Shown here: positions 40,755 through 49,971 of the stretch, piece by piece
Position numbering within the stretch: the stretch's first letter is position 1
Layout of the letters: the number at the start of each line of letters is the position of its first letter
Source: Paraburkholderia eburnea
GTDB taxonomy: Bacteria; Pseudomonadota; Gammaproteobacteria; Burkholderiales; Burkholderiaceae
Assembly (NCBI RefSeq): GCF_002917095.1
Contig: NZ_PQGA01000031.1
Coordinates: 1 to 58,638, forward strand
Direction: 5' to 3'
Length of the DNA: 58,638 nt
Position numbers and translations under genes: made by a program
Notes under the pieces: model-generated
The model's input: only the letters and a program-made list of their open reading frames with translations
Told to the model about the DNA's origin: nothing
Database searches by the model: none

Positions 40755-41933
40755 ATGAAGAAGACTGGCTTCGGCCCCGGCATTTTCGTGGCGGCGAGCG
40801 CCGCGCTGATCGCTCACCCGGCATTCGCCCAGAGCAGCGTGACGCTCTACGGCGCAGTCGACGACGCGATCACCTACGTCAACAACCAGAACGGTCACTC
40901 GAACGTCTATCTGCGCCAGGGTAACGTCTACGCTTCGAAATTCGGCCTGCTCGGCAAGGAAGATCTCGGCGGCGGCACCTACGCGATCTTCGACCTGCAG
41001 AACGGCTTCGATCCCAACAGCGGCGCGCTGCAGTCCGCCGGCCTGCTCTTTAACCGCCAGGCGTACGTGGGACTGAAAAACGATCAGGCGGGCATCTTCA
41101 CGATGGGCCGCCAGTACACGCCCTACTACCAGTTCGTCGGCCCGCTCACGGGCAGCAACTGGCTCACCGGCGCAACCGGCGCGCACCCGGGCGATATCGA
41201 CGGACTCGACACCACGGTGCGTATCAACAACTCGGCGATCTACACGTCGCCGACGTGGTACGGCCTGCAGGCAAGCGCCATGTACGCGTTCGGCGGCATC
41301 GCGGGCAGCACCGGCCGTGGCCAGACCTGGAGCGCCGCGCTGCGCTACAACAATGGCCCGATCTCGCTCGCAGCCGCGATTCTGCGCATGGATAACGCCG
41401 CGCTCACGAGCGGCTTCGATACGTCGTCGACGGGGAGTTTCGGCAGATCGTCGCTGAATACGGGCTATGTGTCGGCGCGTGCGGTGCAGCATGTGGCCGT
41501 GGCGGGCAACTACACGATCGGTAACTTCCTGCTGGGCGCCTCGTATTCCAATGTCGAATACCTCGCAGGCGGCAAGTCGCTGTTCGCCGATACCGCCGTG
41601 TTCAACACCTGGGCCGCGCTGGCCACCTACCGCTTCACGCCCGCGTTCGATGTCGGCGCCGGCCTGGCGTACACGCTGGCCTCGAAGGCCAACGGCATCA
41701 CCAGCGCCGCGCGCTACGAGCAGGTTTCGCTCAAGGAGACCTATCACCTCTCCAAGCGCACCTCGCTTTACGCGTTGCAGGGCTATCAGCACGCGAGCGG
41801 TCAGACGCTCGGCGCGAATGGCGCAGGCGATATCGTCAACGCGAGCCCGGCGGTGGGCGACTCGCAGAACAGCACGCCGTCGAGCACGCATTCGCAGTTC
41901 GTCGGCATGGCGGGCATCGCGCTGCTGTTCTGA
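40755..41933 (+). CDS. Gram-negative trimeric porin (392 aa), possibly for aromatic/alicyclic acids
   Basis: The signal peptide MKKTGFGPGIFVAASAALIAHPAFA is followed by the Burkholderiales porin start QSSVTLYGAVDDAITYVNN. Family blocks follow (KFGLLGKEDLGGGTYAIFDLQNGFDPNSG, LLFNRQAYVGLKNDQAGIFTMGRQYTP) and the C-terminal beta-strand ends in Phe (FVGMAGIALLF). It forms a 16-stranded outer-membrane channel. The ribosome site TTGGAG is good. It sits 175 bp after quiC on the same strand, so it may help quinate or shikimate cross the outer membrane; the association is only positional. Confidence 0.92.
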   Translation: MKKTGFGPGIFVAASAALIAHPAFAQSSVTLYGAVDDAITYVNNQNGHSNVYLRQGNVYASKFGLLGKEDLGGGTYAIFDLQNGFDPNSGALQSAGLLFNRQAYVGLKNDQAGIFTMGRQYTPYYQFVGPLTGSNWLTGATGAHPGDIDGLDTTVRINNSAIYTSPTWYGLQASAMYAFGGIAGSTGRGQTWSAALRYNNGPISLAAAILRMDNAALTSGFDTSSTGSFGRSSLNTGYVSARAVQHVAVAGNYTIGNFLLGASYSNVEYLAGGKSLFADTAVFNTWAALATYRFTPAFDVGAGLAYTLASKANGITSAARYEQVSLKETYHLSKRTSLYALQGYQHASGQTLGANGAGDIVNASPAVGDSQNSTPSSTHSQFVGMAGIALLF

Positions 41934-42217
41934 TCCGCCCGTCAGGACCGCGTCAATCCGACGCAAAAGCCGCGGCAGCCGCATGGGGCGGGCGCCGCGG
42001 CGCAGTGGCACATCGCAGCGTGGTCATGCTGGTGCAACGCTACCGCGCGTTGTGCGACACTGTGGCCTCTCGAACGGACCGCCGCGATCGCGGCGCGCCG
42101 AACGCGCCCCGCCCCTTTCCCTGCTCGATGCCGCGACGTTTGCAAACGGCATCGGCTGGCGTGATGTTTTCCGGCGCCGCGCACGAGGCTCACAAGCCCA
42201 ACCCATAGCGCACGCAT

Positions 42218-43813
42218 ATGCCGGACATCCCCATATCCCCCTTAAGCGCGGTGCATCCACGCCGACGCGGTCTCGCCGTCACGCTGTTCTTTCTCATCAT
42301 CGCGATCGGCATGATCTACGTTATCGATCATCTGTTCGTCGACCTGCGCACCGTGCGGGAAAGCTCCGCGCTGCCCTTCGTGCTGCTCGGCATCGCGTTG
42401 ATGATCGCGCTCGGCTTCGAATTCGTGAACGGCTTTCACGACACGGCCAATGCGGTCGCCACCGTCATCTACACGAACTCGCTCGACCCGCATCTGGCCG
42501 TCGTGTGGTCGGGCATGTGGAATTTCCTCGGCGTATTGGTGTCGAGCGGCGCGGTGGCTTTCGGCATCCTGCAGCTTCTGCCGGTCGAACTGATTCTGCA
42601 GGTTGGCAGCAGCGCGGGTTTCGCGATGGTGTTCGCCCTGCTCATCGCCGCCATCATCTGGAATCTGGGTACCTGGTATCTCGGCCTGCCTTCGTCGAGT
42701 TCGCATACGCTGGTCGGCTCGATCATCGGCGTGGGCATCATGAACCAGTGGATCAGCGGGCCGTCGGGCACGTCGGGCGTCGATTGGGCGCAGGCGGCAG
42801 GCGTGGGCAAGGCCTTGCTGTTCTCGCCGATCGTGGGCTTCGTGCTGTCCGCGCTCATGCTGATCGCGCTGAAGTTCCTCGTGCGCAAGCCCAGCCTCTA
42901 TCGCCAGCCGGAGCCGAACAAACCGCCACCGTTCTGGATTCGCCTGCTGCTCATCGGCACCTGCACGGGCGTGTCGTTCGCGCACGGCTCCAACGATGGC
43001 CAGAAAGGCATGGGTCTCATCATGCTGATCCTGATCGGCGTGGTGCCCACTGCCTACGCGCTCAACAAGGCCGTGACGCCCAGCGAAACCGACACTTTCG
43101 TGGCCGCCGCGCGCGCGGCCTCCGTCACGCTCGTTCATTACGCCCCCGCCACGCCGCCCGACGATCCACGCGCCGAAGTCGAAGCCTACGTGCGGACGCA
43201 CCGCCTGCAACCGGCCACGTTGCCTGCATTGCACGCGCTGACCGACACCATCGCGGATCAGGTGAGCCTGTCCGGATCGATGGCGCAGGTGCCGCAAGTC
43301 ATCGTCGATAACGTGCGCAACAACATGTACGTGGCTTCCGAAGCGATCCGGCTGATGGAAAAAGCGAAAACGCCCGCGTTTTCCGCCGCCGACGCCGCCA
43401 CGCTGGACGACTTCCGCAAGCAGATGGATCACGCGACCAAGTTCATTCCCACGTGGGTGAAGGTGGCCGTCGCCATTGCACTGGGTCTCGGGACGATGGT
43501 GGGATGGAAACGCATCGTCGTGACCGTGGGCGAGAAGATCGGCAAACAGCATCTCACCTATGGCCAGGGCGCTTCCGCCGAAGCGGTGGCGATGCTGACG
43601 ATTGGCCTCGCCGATGTCTATGGCCTGCCCGTTTCGACGACGCACGTGCTTGCCTCGGGCGTGGCGGGCACAATGGCCGCCAATGGCTCGGGCCTGCAAG
43701 GGTCCACCGTGCGCAATCTCGTGCTGGCGTGGGTGCTCACGCTGCCTGCGTCGATTGCGCTATCGGCCGCGCTGTATTGGGTATTTCGTCAGGTATTCCG
43801 ATCGAATCGATAG
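42218..43813 (+). CDS. pitA: Pit-family inorganic phosphate transporter
   Basis: The 531-aa membrane protein has the two PHO4 repeats: FEFVNGFHDTANAVATVIYTNSL in the N-terminal half and MLTIGLADVYGLPVSTTHVLASGVAGTMAANGSG in the C-terminal half, with LPSSSSHTLVGSIIG and GTCTGVSFAHGSNDGQKGMGL between. A hydrophilic central region (about 285-410) separates the repeats. Such proteins import metal-phosphate by proton symport. The 284-bp region upstream has GC-rich inverted repeats (two copies of GCCGCGGC) but no further gene. Confidence 0.9.
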   Translation: MPDIPISPLSAVHPRRRGLAVTLFFLIIAIGMIYVIDHLFVDLRTVRESSALPFVLLGIALMIALGFEFVNGFHDTANAVATVIYTNSLDPHLAVVWSGMWNFLGVLVSSGAVAFGILQLLPVELILQVGSSAGFAMVFALLIAAIIWNLGTWYLGLPSSSSHTLVGSIIGVGIMNQWISGPSGTSGVDWAQAAGVGKALLFSPIVGFVLSALMLIALKFLVRKPSLYRQPEPNKPPPFWIRLLLIGTCTGVSFAHGSNDGQKGMGLIMLILIGVVPTAYALNKAVTPSETDTFVAAARAASVTLVHYAPATPPDDPRAEVEAYVRTHRLQPATLPALHALTDTIADQVSLSGSMAQVPQVIVDNVRNNMYVASEAIRLMEKAKTPAFSAADAATLDDFRKQMDHATKFIPTWVKVAVAIALGLGTMVGWKRIVVTVGEKIGKQHLTYGQGASAEAVAMLTIGLADVYGLPVSTTHVLASGVAGTMAANGSGLQGSTVRNLVLAWVLTLPASIALSAALYWVFRQVFRSNR

Positions 43814-43832
43814 TGGTATGCCGCGGCGGCGC

Positions 43833-45020
43833 TTACACGCGTCCCGCGATATCCGCTTCGACACGTCTGCGCAGATCGCGCACGACCTTCGCGGCAGGCA
43901 CGAGCCACCACGTAGGCGCTTGCACGCCGAAATCCCACGCGATGCGCGTCGCGCCCGCGCCGGCGGCCTGCGCGCGACAGCGAAACGTCACGGCCTGGTG
44001 CGTTTCGCTCTCGCCATGCGGCTTCGTCGAATAACGCAACACCGCCTGCAATTCAAAGCCTTTGTCGTCGGGCGACAGCGCGCCGGTTTCGACTTGCCAG
44101 ACCGCGCCATGACGGCTTGTGCCACGCAACGCCGCCGTCACGCGCCGCCAGGTTTCGCGCGCGGGCAGCGGTACGCCATGCACGCGCCCTGCCCGATCCG
44201 CGCGATGCAAGGTGCGTTGCGACCAGGCGAAGCCGCCCGCCAGCACCGCACCGGCCGCAATCAGCAGCGTTTGCAGCAACACCGCGAGCCATCGCCATGA
44301 ACCCGTCGCATCGAACACGCTAAAAACAAGCCGGTGCGCGACCACGAAAAGCGCGATCAACACGACAATGACAGCGCTTAGCGTCATGAGCCAGCCGCGC
44401 GACGGGTCGTCGAAACGCGCGAAAAAGAAGTTGCGGATGGCATGGCCTTCGGAGGGCGCGAGTTCGGGGACGACAGGCATTGTGTCAGGCTCTTGATCGA
44501 CGTCCAGCGACGCGGCACTTGAGGCGGCCTGCTCGTTTTCTCGCCAGGCTGCGTGCGCGGCTCGCTCGCGCGCAGCGTCATCGCGCAGGCGCACGATCTC
44601 GCCGATCAGCCGTTCGCGCTCGGTCTGCATACGCGCCATCTCGGCCAGCGTGCGCAGCTTGTCGCGCTGCAAACCGTCGAGTTCGCCATGCAGGCGATCG
44701 CGGCGCAATTCCAGTTCGCGCATCTGCTCTCGCACGCGCAACCGTTGCGCGTGGCCAGGCGCCGATCCGCTCGCGGGCGCTTCGTGATGCGCGGCCCAGT
44801 AGGCCTCCAGCACCTCGCGCGCCTCCTTGATCCGCTTGAACTGTTCGTCGGCCCAATGCAGCGACGCGGCGGTGGGATGCCGCCATTTGTCGGGGTGGAA
44901 AATCTGCGCGAGTTGTCGATAGTTGTGCTTGATATCGGCCGCGCTGGCACCCGGCTCGAGATCGAGCCGGTAGTAGAGGCGATCGTAGTCGTCGTGAGTC
45001 CTCGGGTCGGGAGCGTGCAT
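43833..45020 (-). CDS. Membrane J-domain protein with coiled coil (395 aa)
   Basis: The N-terminal J domain (about residues 10-76) carries the essential HPD at 42-44 (FHPDKW), so it could stimulate a DnaK-type Hsp70. A charged coiled coil follows at about 90-165, then two membrane helices at 210-233 and 243-266, and an unrecognised C-terminal domain of about 125 residues (VTAALRGTSRHGAVWQVETGAL to VVRDLRRRVEADIAGRV). It has no Gly/Phe or zinc-finger region, so it is a class C J protein. It lies 141 bp downstream of the VWA gene on the same strand and may belong with the AAA+/VWA pair. The client is unknown. Confidence 0.78.
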   Translation of the reverse strand: MHAPDPRTHDDYDRLYYRLDLEPGASAADIKHNYRQLAQIFHPDKWRHPTAASLHWADEQFKRIKEAREVLEAYWAAHHEAPASGSAPGHAQRLRVREQMRELELRRDRLHGELDGLQRDKLRTLAEMARMQTERERLIGEIVRLRDDAARERAAHAAWRENEQAASSAASLDVDQEPDTMPVVPELAPSEGHAIRNFFFARFDDPSRGWLMTLSAVIVVLIALFVVAHRLVFSVFDATGSWRWLAVLLQTLLIAAGAVLAGGFAWSQRTLHRADRAGRVHGVPLPARETWRRVTAALRGTSRHGAVWQVETGALSPDDKGFELQAVLRYSTKPHGESETHQAVTFRCRAQAAGAGATRIAWDFGVQAPTWWLVPAAKVVRDLRRRVEADIAGRV

Positions 45021-45161
45021 GACCTAAGTACCGGATGGCTTTTGAGTGGCTTTGTTCAGGGGAATCGTCGCGCGCTGCACGACGATATTGTTCGACAAGG
45101 TATATCAGCCCTGCGCGGCACGCAAGGCGCGGGCCTGCAACGGCCTGGATTCAAGCGGCGT

Positions 45162-46949
45162 TTAGCGCGGCCGCGCGAGCATCCGGCTCAGCGTCGCGAA
45201 CGCAACGGCAGGCAATTCGTGGAGCTTGCGCACGACCACGGCATGGGGATAAAACGCCTCGACCGAATCGTCCTGAATGCCGATGCCCACGAGTTCGATG
45301 CCCTGCGCGCTCACCTCGGCCACGCGCGCGTGCAGGTCGCTGCGCAGGATCACCGGATCGCCGTCGCCGGTGGAGGGACAGCCATCCGAGAGCACGAACA
45401 GCAGATGCCGCCGCGCCTTGCGCGCCGCAAGCCGTCTGGCGGCCCACGTGAGCGCCTCGCCGTCGGGGTTTTCGTGGCCGCATTCGATCGCCGCGAGACC
45501 GCTCGGATCGCGCGCATCGAAGCGCTTGAAGATGCGCAGATCGAGCCGTTCGACCAGCCGGTTATAGCGACGCAGATCGACACCCGCTGCGCGCTCACGC
45601 TCGTAATGTTCGCGCATCGGCGGCGACTCCACCGAGCTATAGCCGAGCACTTCGGCCTCGAAATCAAGCTGTATCAGCGCATCGGCAAGCGCCGCCGCGC
45701 ACAGCCGAGCGAGTTCGATCTTGCGGCCGGCCATCGAGCCGCTCAGATCGAGCAGCAGCGTCACGGCGGCATCGCGCCCGCTCGCGTGCGCGCTCACGCG
45801 AAAAGGCGTGCGGTAGCCGTGCGAGACCGCCAGCCGTGCAAGCGCGCTGCGGTCGATCTCGCCGCGCTCCTGCTCGTGCTTCCAGTGGGTGCGTTCCTCG
45901 GCTTTGAGCACGCGTTCGAGATGCGTCTTGAGCGCGCCGGTTTCCGCGCGCGCGAGCGTGCGCAACTTGCGCCAGGCGGTGGCGTCGCCGCTGCCGGTGA
46001 GATCGATGACAAGGTCGAAGGCCGTGGTGAGCGGAATCGAGCGCTGCGGTTTCGCGAAGGCACCTTCGGTACCGGACGTGCGCGGCGCAGCGGTATCGGC
46101 CTCCGAAAGCGCTGCACCGGGCGCTGAATCGGCGTGCGCCTGCGCATCGGCGGCAATATCGAGCGCCTGTGTGGCTTGTAAAGCCTCCTCCCCTTCCAGC
46201 GCTAACGCGAACGCCGTGTCGTCGTGTGCGCCGAACTCGTCGAGTTCACGCGCGAGCGCTTCGTCATCGAGTTCTTCGACTGGATGCGCCGTCTGCATCA
46301 TGTTGTTCGCACCGCGCGAGGCCAGCGAACGCACGCCCGCAACGATGGCCTGCGCCGCCCGCACGCTCGCATTCGTTGAATGGCTCGCGCGTGCCGCCGC
46401 GAGCGGCCCTTGCGCGTCCTCCAGCACGCGCAGCGCCGCCGCCAGCGAGGTCACATCGCGCTCGTCGACTTCGGCAGGCTCATCCCACAGCGTGCGCTCG
46501 ATGGCCCACACCAGACGCTCCGGCCAGGTGAGCGTCTGCCAGCGCCGCGCCGCATCGCGTGCGAGTTGCGCGCGCCAGCACGCAACATAACGGCGTGCGC
46601 CTGGAAATTGCGCCGCAAGACGCTCCATGACGCGCCGGTCTTCGACGATCTGCGCAATACGCCCCGTCACGCCCGCCTGTGCGGTATCGAGCCGATGCAC
46701 CGCGCTATGACGCCAGCGCGCCGCGAGCAGATCCAGATAGCCTGTGAGCAGGGCTTCTTCGCCTTCGATATCCTCGACTGATTCGGCATCCTGTTCATTT
46801 TCGAGAACGCGAGACGGCAGCACGAATCGCTCGCGCTCCACGCGAGGACCACCCGCGCCGATCGACACCGTCAAGCGCGGCTCACCGGTCAACACGCGCG
46901 CGAGCTTGCCGAGGCGCGCTTCGAGAGCGTCGATCCGGGAGCTGTCCAT
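45162..46949 (-). CDS. VWA-domain protein of the CobT/MoxR-companion type (595 aa)
   Basis: The C-terminal von Willebrand A domain has an intact MIDAS motif DLSGSM at 401-406. Later metal-loop residues lie near YSSVESPP and the conserved FVLSDGCPSTGDGDP. The N-terminal 300 residues are helical and acidic, and the middle segment (VIDLTGSGDATAWRKLRTLARAETGALKTHLERVLKAEERTHW) resembles CobT-like proteins. It is 12 bp after a CobS-like AAA+ gene. Pairs like this usually act as ATP-driven remodelling or metal-insertion chaperones. No CobN or cobalamin gene is nearby, so cobaltochelatase function is unlikely. Confidence 0.82.
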   Translation of the reverse strand: MDSSRIDALEARLGKLARVLTGEPRLTVSIGAGGPRVERERFVLPSRVLENEQDAESVEDIEGEEALLTGYLDLLAARWRHSAVHRLDTAQAGVTGRIAQIVEDRRVMERLAAQFPGARRYVACWRAQLARDAARRWQTLTWPERLVWAIERTLWDEPAEVDERDVTSLAAALRVLEDAQGPLAAARASHSTNASVRAAQAIVAGVRSLASRGANNMMQTAHPVEELDDEALARELDEFGAHDDTAFALALEGEEALQATQALDIAADAQAHADSAPGAALSEADTAAPRTSGTEGAFAKPQRSIPLTTAFDLVIDLTGSGDATAWRKLRTLARAETGALKTHLERVLKAEERTHWKHEQERGEIDRSALARLAVSHGYRTPFRVSAHASGRDAAVTLLLDLSGSMAGRKIELARLCAAALADALIQLDFEAEVLGYSSVESPPMREHYERERAAGVDLRRYNRLVERLDLRIFKRFDARDPSGLAAIECGHENPDGEALTWAARRLAARKARRHLLFVLSDGCPSTGDGDPVILRSDLHARVAEVSAQGIELVGIGIQDDSVEAFYPHAVVVRKLHELPAVAFATLSRMLARPR

Positions 46950-46961
46950 AGGCGGCTTACG

Positions 46962-48215
46962 TCACTCGCTCGCGCCGGCACCCGCACCGGCATCGGAAAT
47001 CGCGTGATGGCGAATGATGCTGCGGATGAGCGCCGCATCTTCCGCACTCACCTTCGCGTAGATCGCGGGGCCAGCCGCGCGCTCGACATCGCCCGTGCGC
47101 AGCATCAGTTCGGCCCAGTCGATCAGACGGCGTGTGGAAAACGCGCTCGCCAGATCCTCGCGCGCGAACGCGGCACGGCAATCCGCGGCAATGGCGGCGA
47201 GCGTTTGCGCAATCGCGGGCGTCAACAGCGGCAAAGTCCGAAGCAATACTTCGGTCTCCTCTTCTTTCGACAGATAGTCGAACAGATACACGCGCCAACG
47301 GTCGAGAAACGCCTCGTTAAGCAGATTCGCCCCTTGATACAGGTGCCGGTACGCACTCATCGCACCCGCCGCATTGGCCGTGGCAAAGAGACGAAACGAT
47401 GGATGCGGCGCGACGATCTCGTTGCCGCGCTCTTTCAGCAGCAGCCGGCCATTGGGTTCCAGCACGGCGGTCAGCACCGCCAGGATCGACGGTTCCGCGA
47501 AGTCGAGTTCGTCGATGATGAGCCAGTAGCCCTCGCGCATCGCCACCGGCAGCACACCGTCCACCCAGACGGTCTCGCCGCCCTTGACGGTCCAGAAACC
47601 CACGAAATCGCCGATGGTGGTCTGCCCGTTCATATTCGCGCGCAATACGCCGTGTCCCGTACGCGCGGCCACCTGCTCGATGAAGCTCGTTTTGCCCGAG
47701 CCCGTGTGCCCGATCAGCATGACCCGGCGGTTCTCGACGATATCGAGCGCGATGTCGTCGGTGCGCGCGGTGAAGAGATACGCGTCGTTGATGCGCGGCA
47801 CGAGCGCCGATACCGTGCCTTCAGGCGCCAGCGGCATTTCGATGGCGCCGATGCGAACGCGTGCGATGTCGGGCCGATCCGCCTCGCGCGCGGTGCGCCC
47901 GAGCGCCACGGCGCGCTCAAGCTCCACCGCGAAGCGGCTGCCTGCTTCGACGGCGCGCGCCTCGTCCTCGCGCCCGGCGCCGGAAACGAAGCCCTCGCGG
48001 CGCCACTTGAGCAGTTTCGCCTCCAGATTGTCGAGATCGACCACCGTGTCGATGTCCACCGTGCCCTGGGCGTCGCTGCCGTGGCCGTGCTCGATGCGGA
48101 ACATGTGCGCGCGCTCGGATAGCGACACGCGCCACCATTCGCGCGCGGCGCCGGAGCCACGCGTATAGACGCCCTCGGGGCCGTCGTTTTGAACTGCGAG
48201 AACCTGGGTATTCAT
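46962..48215 (-). CDS. AAA+ ATPase of the CobS/MoxR type (417 aa)
   Basis: The AAA+ core has Walker A GHTGSGKT at 169-176, Walker B WLIIDELD at 231-238 and a sensor-1 region FATAN at 277-281, with the CobS-like segment ANMNGQTTIGDFVGFWTVKGGETVWVDGVLPVAMREGYWLIIDELDFAEPSILAVLTAVLEPNGRLLL. The first 80 residues (WRVSLSERAHMFRIEHGHGSDAQ to KLLKWRREGFVSG) form an extra domain vaguely like a WGR domain. It is first in an operon with the VWA protein and probably forms a hexamer that works with it. Confidence 0.87.
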   Translation of the reverse strand: MNTQVLAVQNDGPEGVYTRGSGAAREWWRVSLSERAHMFRIEHGHGSDAQGTVDIDTVVDLDNLEAKLLKWRREGFVSGAGREDEARAVEAGSRFAVELERAVALGRTAREADRPDIARVRIGAIEMPLAPEGTVSALVPRINDAYLFTARTDDIALDIVENRRVMLIGHTGSGKTSFIEQVAARTGHGVLRANMNGQTTIGDFVGFWTVKGGETVWVDGVLPVAMREGYWLIIDELDFAEPSILAVLTAVLEPNGRLLLKERGNEIVAPHPSFRLFATANAAGAMSAYRHLYQGANLLNEAFLDRWRVYLFDYLSKEEETEVLLRTLPLLTPAIAQTLAAIAADCRAAFAREDLASAFSTRRLIDWAELMLRTGDVERAAGPAIYAKVSAEDAALIRSIIRHHAISDAGAGAGASE

Positions 48216-48542
48216 CCGCGTAAAAAGAAAACGTGCGAAATAAAGAATTAGGGGAAACCCGATTATTAACCGGTCATCTTACTCGCTCGTGTTAATTCGC
48301 AGACGCCGGAGGCATCACCTTCAAATCCCCGCGAATGCCCCGGATAGCGGGCATTCGCGCATTGCGCCAGTCCATGTTGTAGCCGTGCGACACCGCATTA
48401 AATTTATTGCAGAAGTTTTAATGGTTGGAAATATTATCGCCACTTTCGTGCGCAAAACACCGCCCACGTATACCGGTTCGAAGACTAACGCCAGCGCCCG
48501 CACCCCTGCATCGCTGGATCAACGATTACAAACGGGGATTAC
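48216..48542. other. 327-bp divergent intergenic region between the AAA+ gene and a porin
   Basis: This stretch is rich in A and T compared with its surroundings. It holds an 11-bp perfect hairpin (48330-48359). A possible porin promoter has TTGCAG (48407-48412) and TATTAT (48432-48437), but the 19-bp spacer is long. No credible open frame is present. Confidence 0.55.
48330..48359. repeat. Inverted repeat CGCGAATGCCC-N8-GGGCATTCGCG
   Basis: A perfect 11-bp stem with an 8-nt loop lies mid-way between the divergent AAA+ and porin genes, at a place where neither gene needs a terminator. It could be a regulatory RNA structure, a protein-binding site or an extragenic palindromic repeat. Confidence 0.6.
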
Positions 48543-49640
48543 ATGAAGAAGACCACCGCAGCACTCGGCGCAGCCCTGCTGGCCATCTCGGCACAGTCCG
48601 CTTTCGCACAAAGCTCGGTCACGCTGTACGGTATCGTCGATACCAGCATCCGCTACCTCACGAACGCCAACGCCGCCAATGACAGCCAGGTCCAGATGGG
48701 CGTCGGCCCGATCACCGGCAGCCGCTGGGGCCTGAAGGGCCAGGAAGATCTGGGCGGCGGTCTGTCCGCTGTGTTCCGCCTCGAAAACGGCTTTAACCTC
48801 TGGAACGGCCAGCTCGCCAGCTCGGGCACGCTGTTCAACCGGATGGCGTATGTCGGTCTGCAAAGCAACCAGTACGGCGCCGTGACCTTCGGCCGCCAGA
48901 ACACCCCGCTGTTCGATCAACTGGGCAACGTGTTCGACCCGCTGACGGTCGGCAACTTCGACCAGGACAGCTGGCTGCCGGGCGCGCTCGGCTATGGCCT
49001 GCGCCAGAACAACTCGGTCAAGTATGACGGCCACTTCGGCGGCCTCGAAGTCGAGGCGATGTACAGCTTCGGCGGCGTGGCAGGCAGCACCGGCGCGAAC
49101 AACATGTACGGCGTGACCGCGGCCTACGCGTTCGGCCCGTTCCAGATCGATGCCGGCTATCAGCAGAACAGCGACCTGCACAACAACAAGTACCGCGTCG
49201 CCAACGTGAGCGGCGTGTACCAGATCGGCCCGGTCAAGGCGATGGCAGGCTGGCTCTACGGCCAGGACAACACCGGCATCGTCGACCTGTACATGGGCGC
49301 GTCGGGCTCTCCGGCAGCGAACTTCTCGACGCCGGTGACGGGTACCAACCGCATCGACAACGGCCTCTACGCCGGCGCCGTGTGGCAAGTGACGGCACCG
49401 CTGACGGTCACCGCCGCTTACTACTACGACCACGCCAGCAACGCGCTGAACTCGGATGGCACGACGCTGAGCACCGGCGTGCGCTACTCGGCCGTGCTGC
49501 TCGCCGAATACGCCCTGTCCAAGCGCACCGAAGTCTACGGCACGGTGGACTTCACGCGTGGCACGGGCGCGGCTACGGCCGACTTCCCGGGCCGCAACAA
49601 CCAGACCGGCGTTGCCGTCGGCCTGCGCAACATCTTCTGA
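48543..49640 (+). CDS. Gram-negative trimeric porin (365 aa)
   Basis: The signal peptide MKKTTAALGAALLAISAQSAFA is followed by QSSVTLYGIVDTSIRYLTN and the family blocks SRWGLKGQEDLGGGLSAVFRLENGFNLWNG and LFNRMAYVGLQSNQYGAVTFGRQNTPL. The C-terminus GVAVGLRNIF ends in the Phe needed for outer-membrane assembly. It is a typical OmpC-like general porin of this order, distinct from the porin at 40755. It is monocistronic with a strong terminator. Confidence 0.94.
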   Translation: MKKTTAALGAALLAISAQSAFAQSSVTLYGIVDTSIRYLTNANAANDSQVQMGVGPITGSRWGLKGQEDLGGGLSAVFRLENGFNLWNGQLASSGTLFNRMAYVGLQSNQYGAVTFGRQNTPLFDQLGNVFDPLTVGNFDQDSWLPGALGYGLRQNNSVKYDGHFGGLEVEAMYSFGGVAGSTGANNMYGVTAAYAFGPFQIDAGYQQNSDLHNNKYRVANVSGVYQIGPVKAMAGWLYGQDNTGIVDLYMGASGSPAANFSTPVTGTNRIDNGLYAGAVWQVTAPLTVTAAYYYDHASNALNSDGTTLSTGVRYSAVLLAEYALSKRTEVYGTVDFTRGTGAATADFPGRNNQTGVAVGLRNIF

Positions 49641-49971
49641 TGTCGCGTGCCGGCTGGCAGTATCGGCCGGCGCAAAGCGATCCCTGGGATCGCCGAAAAC
49701 CGCATGCGGATATCGCGTGCGGTTTTTTTTCGCCCATACCCCCGGATGGCGCGGCAAAAAACCTTGCGCGCGCACGCAAATGCGCACAACCGACGCACGA
49801 GCGCCTCATAATCGGCCCGGAATCAGGCAACCAGGACGCCATCGCGGCGCGTATGGGATAATTGCAGAGTCTGCCCGAGGCGCCGCTCAAAAGGTTGGCT
49901 GCGCGGGCGCGCGAGGGGCCTTTATTCCCGTGGCCCGCTAATTTTTCAGCGATTTTTAACTAGCACCCACG
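49641..49971. other. 331-bp region between porin and ilvD
   Basis: It contains the porin terminator, then about 240 bp without a gene. A possible -10 box GATAAT (49857-49862) lies about 110 bp before ilvD, but no good -35 partner is visible. I see no leader peptide or T-box-like structure for branched-chain amino acid control. Confidence 0.5.
49698..49730 (+). terminator. Rho-independent terminator of the 48543 porin
   Basis: AACCGCATGCG (49698-49708) pairs with CGCGTGCGGTT (49714-49724) with one G-U pair and a GATAT loop, followed by a run of eight T. This is a textbook intrinsic terminator about 60 bp after the porin stop. Confidence 0.92.

Noticed and set aside
45162..48215. CobS/CobT cobaltochelatase for vitamin B12
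   Set aside because: No cobN or other cobalamin gene is in the neighbourhood; a J-domain gene follows instead, so a general MoxR/VWA-type role fits better.
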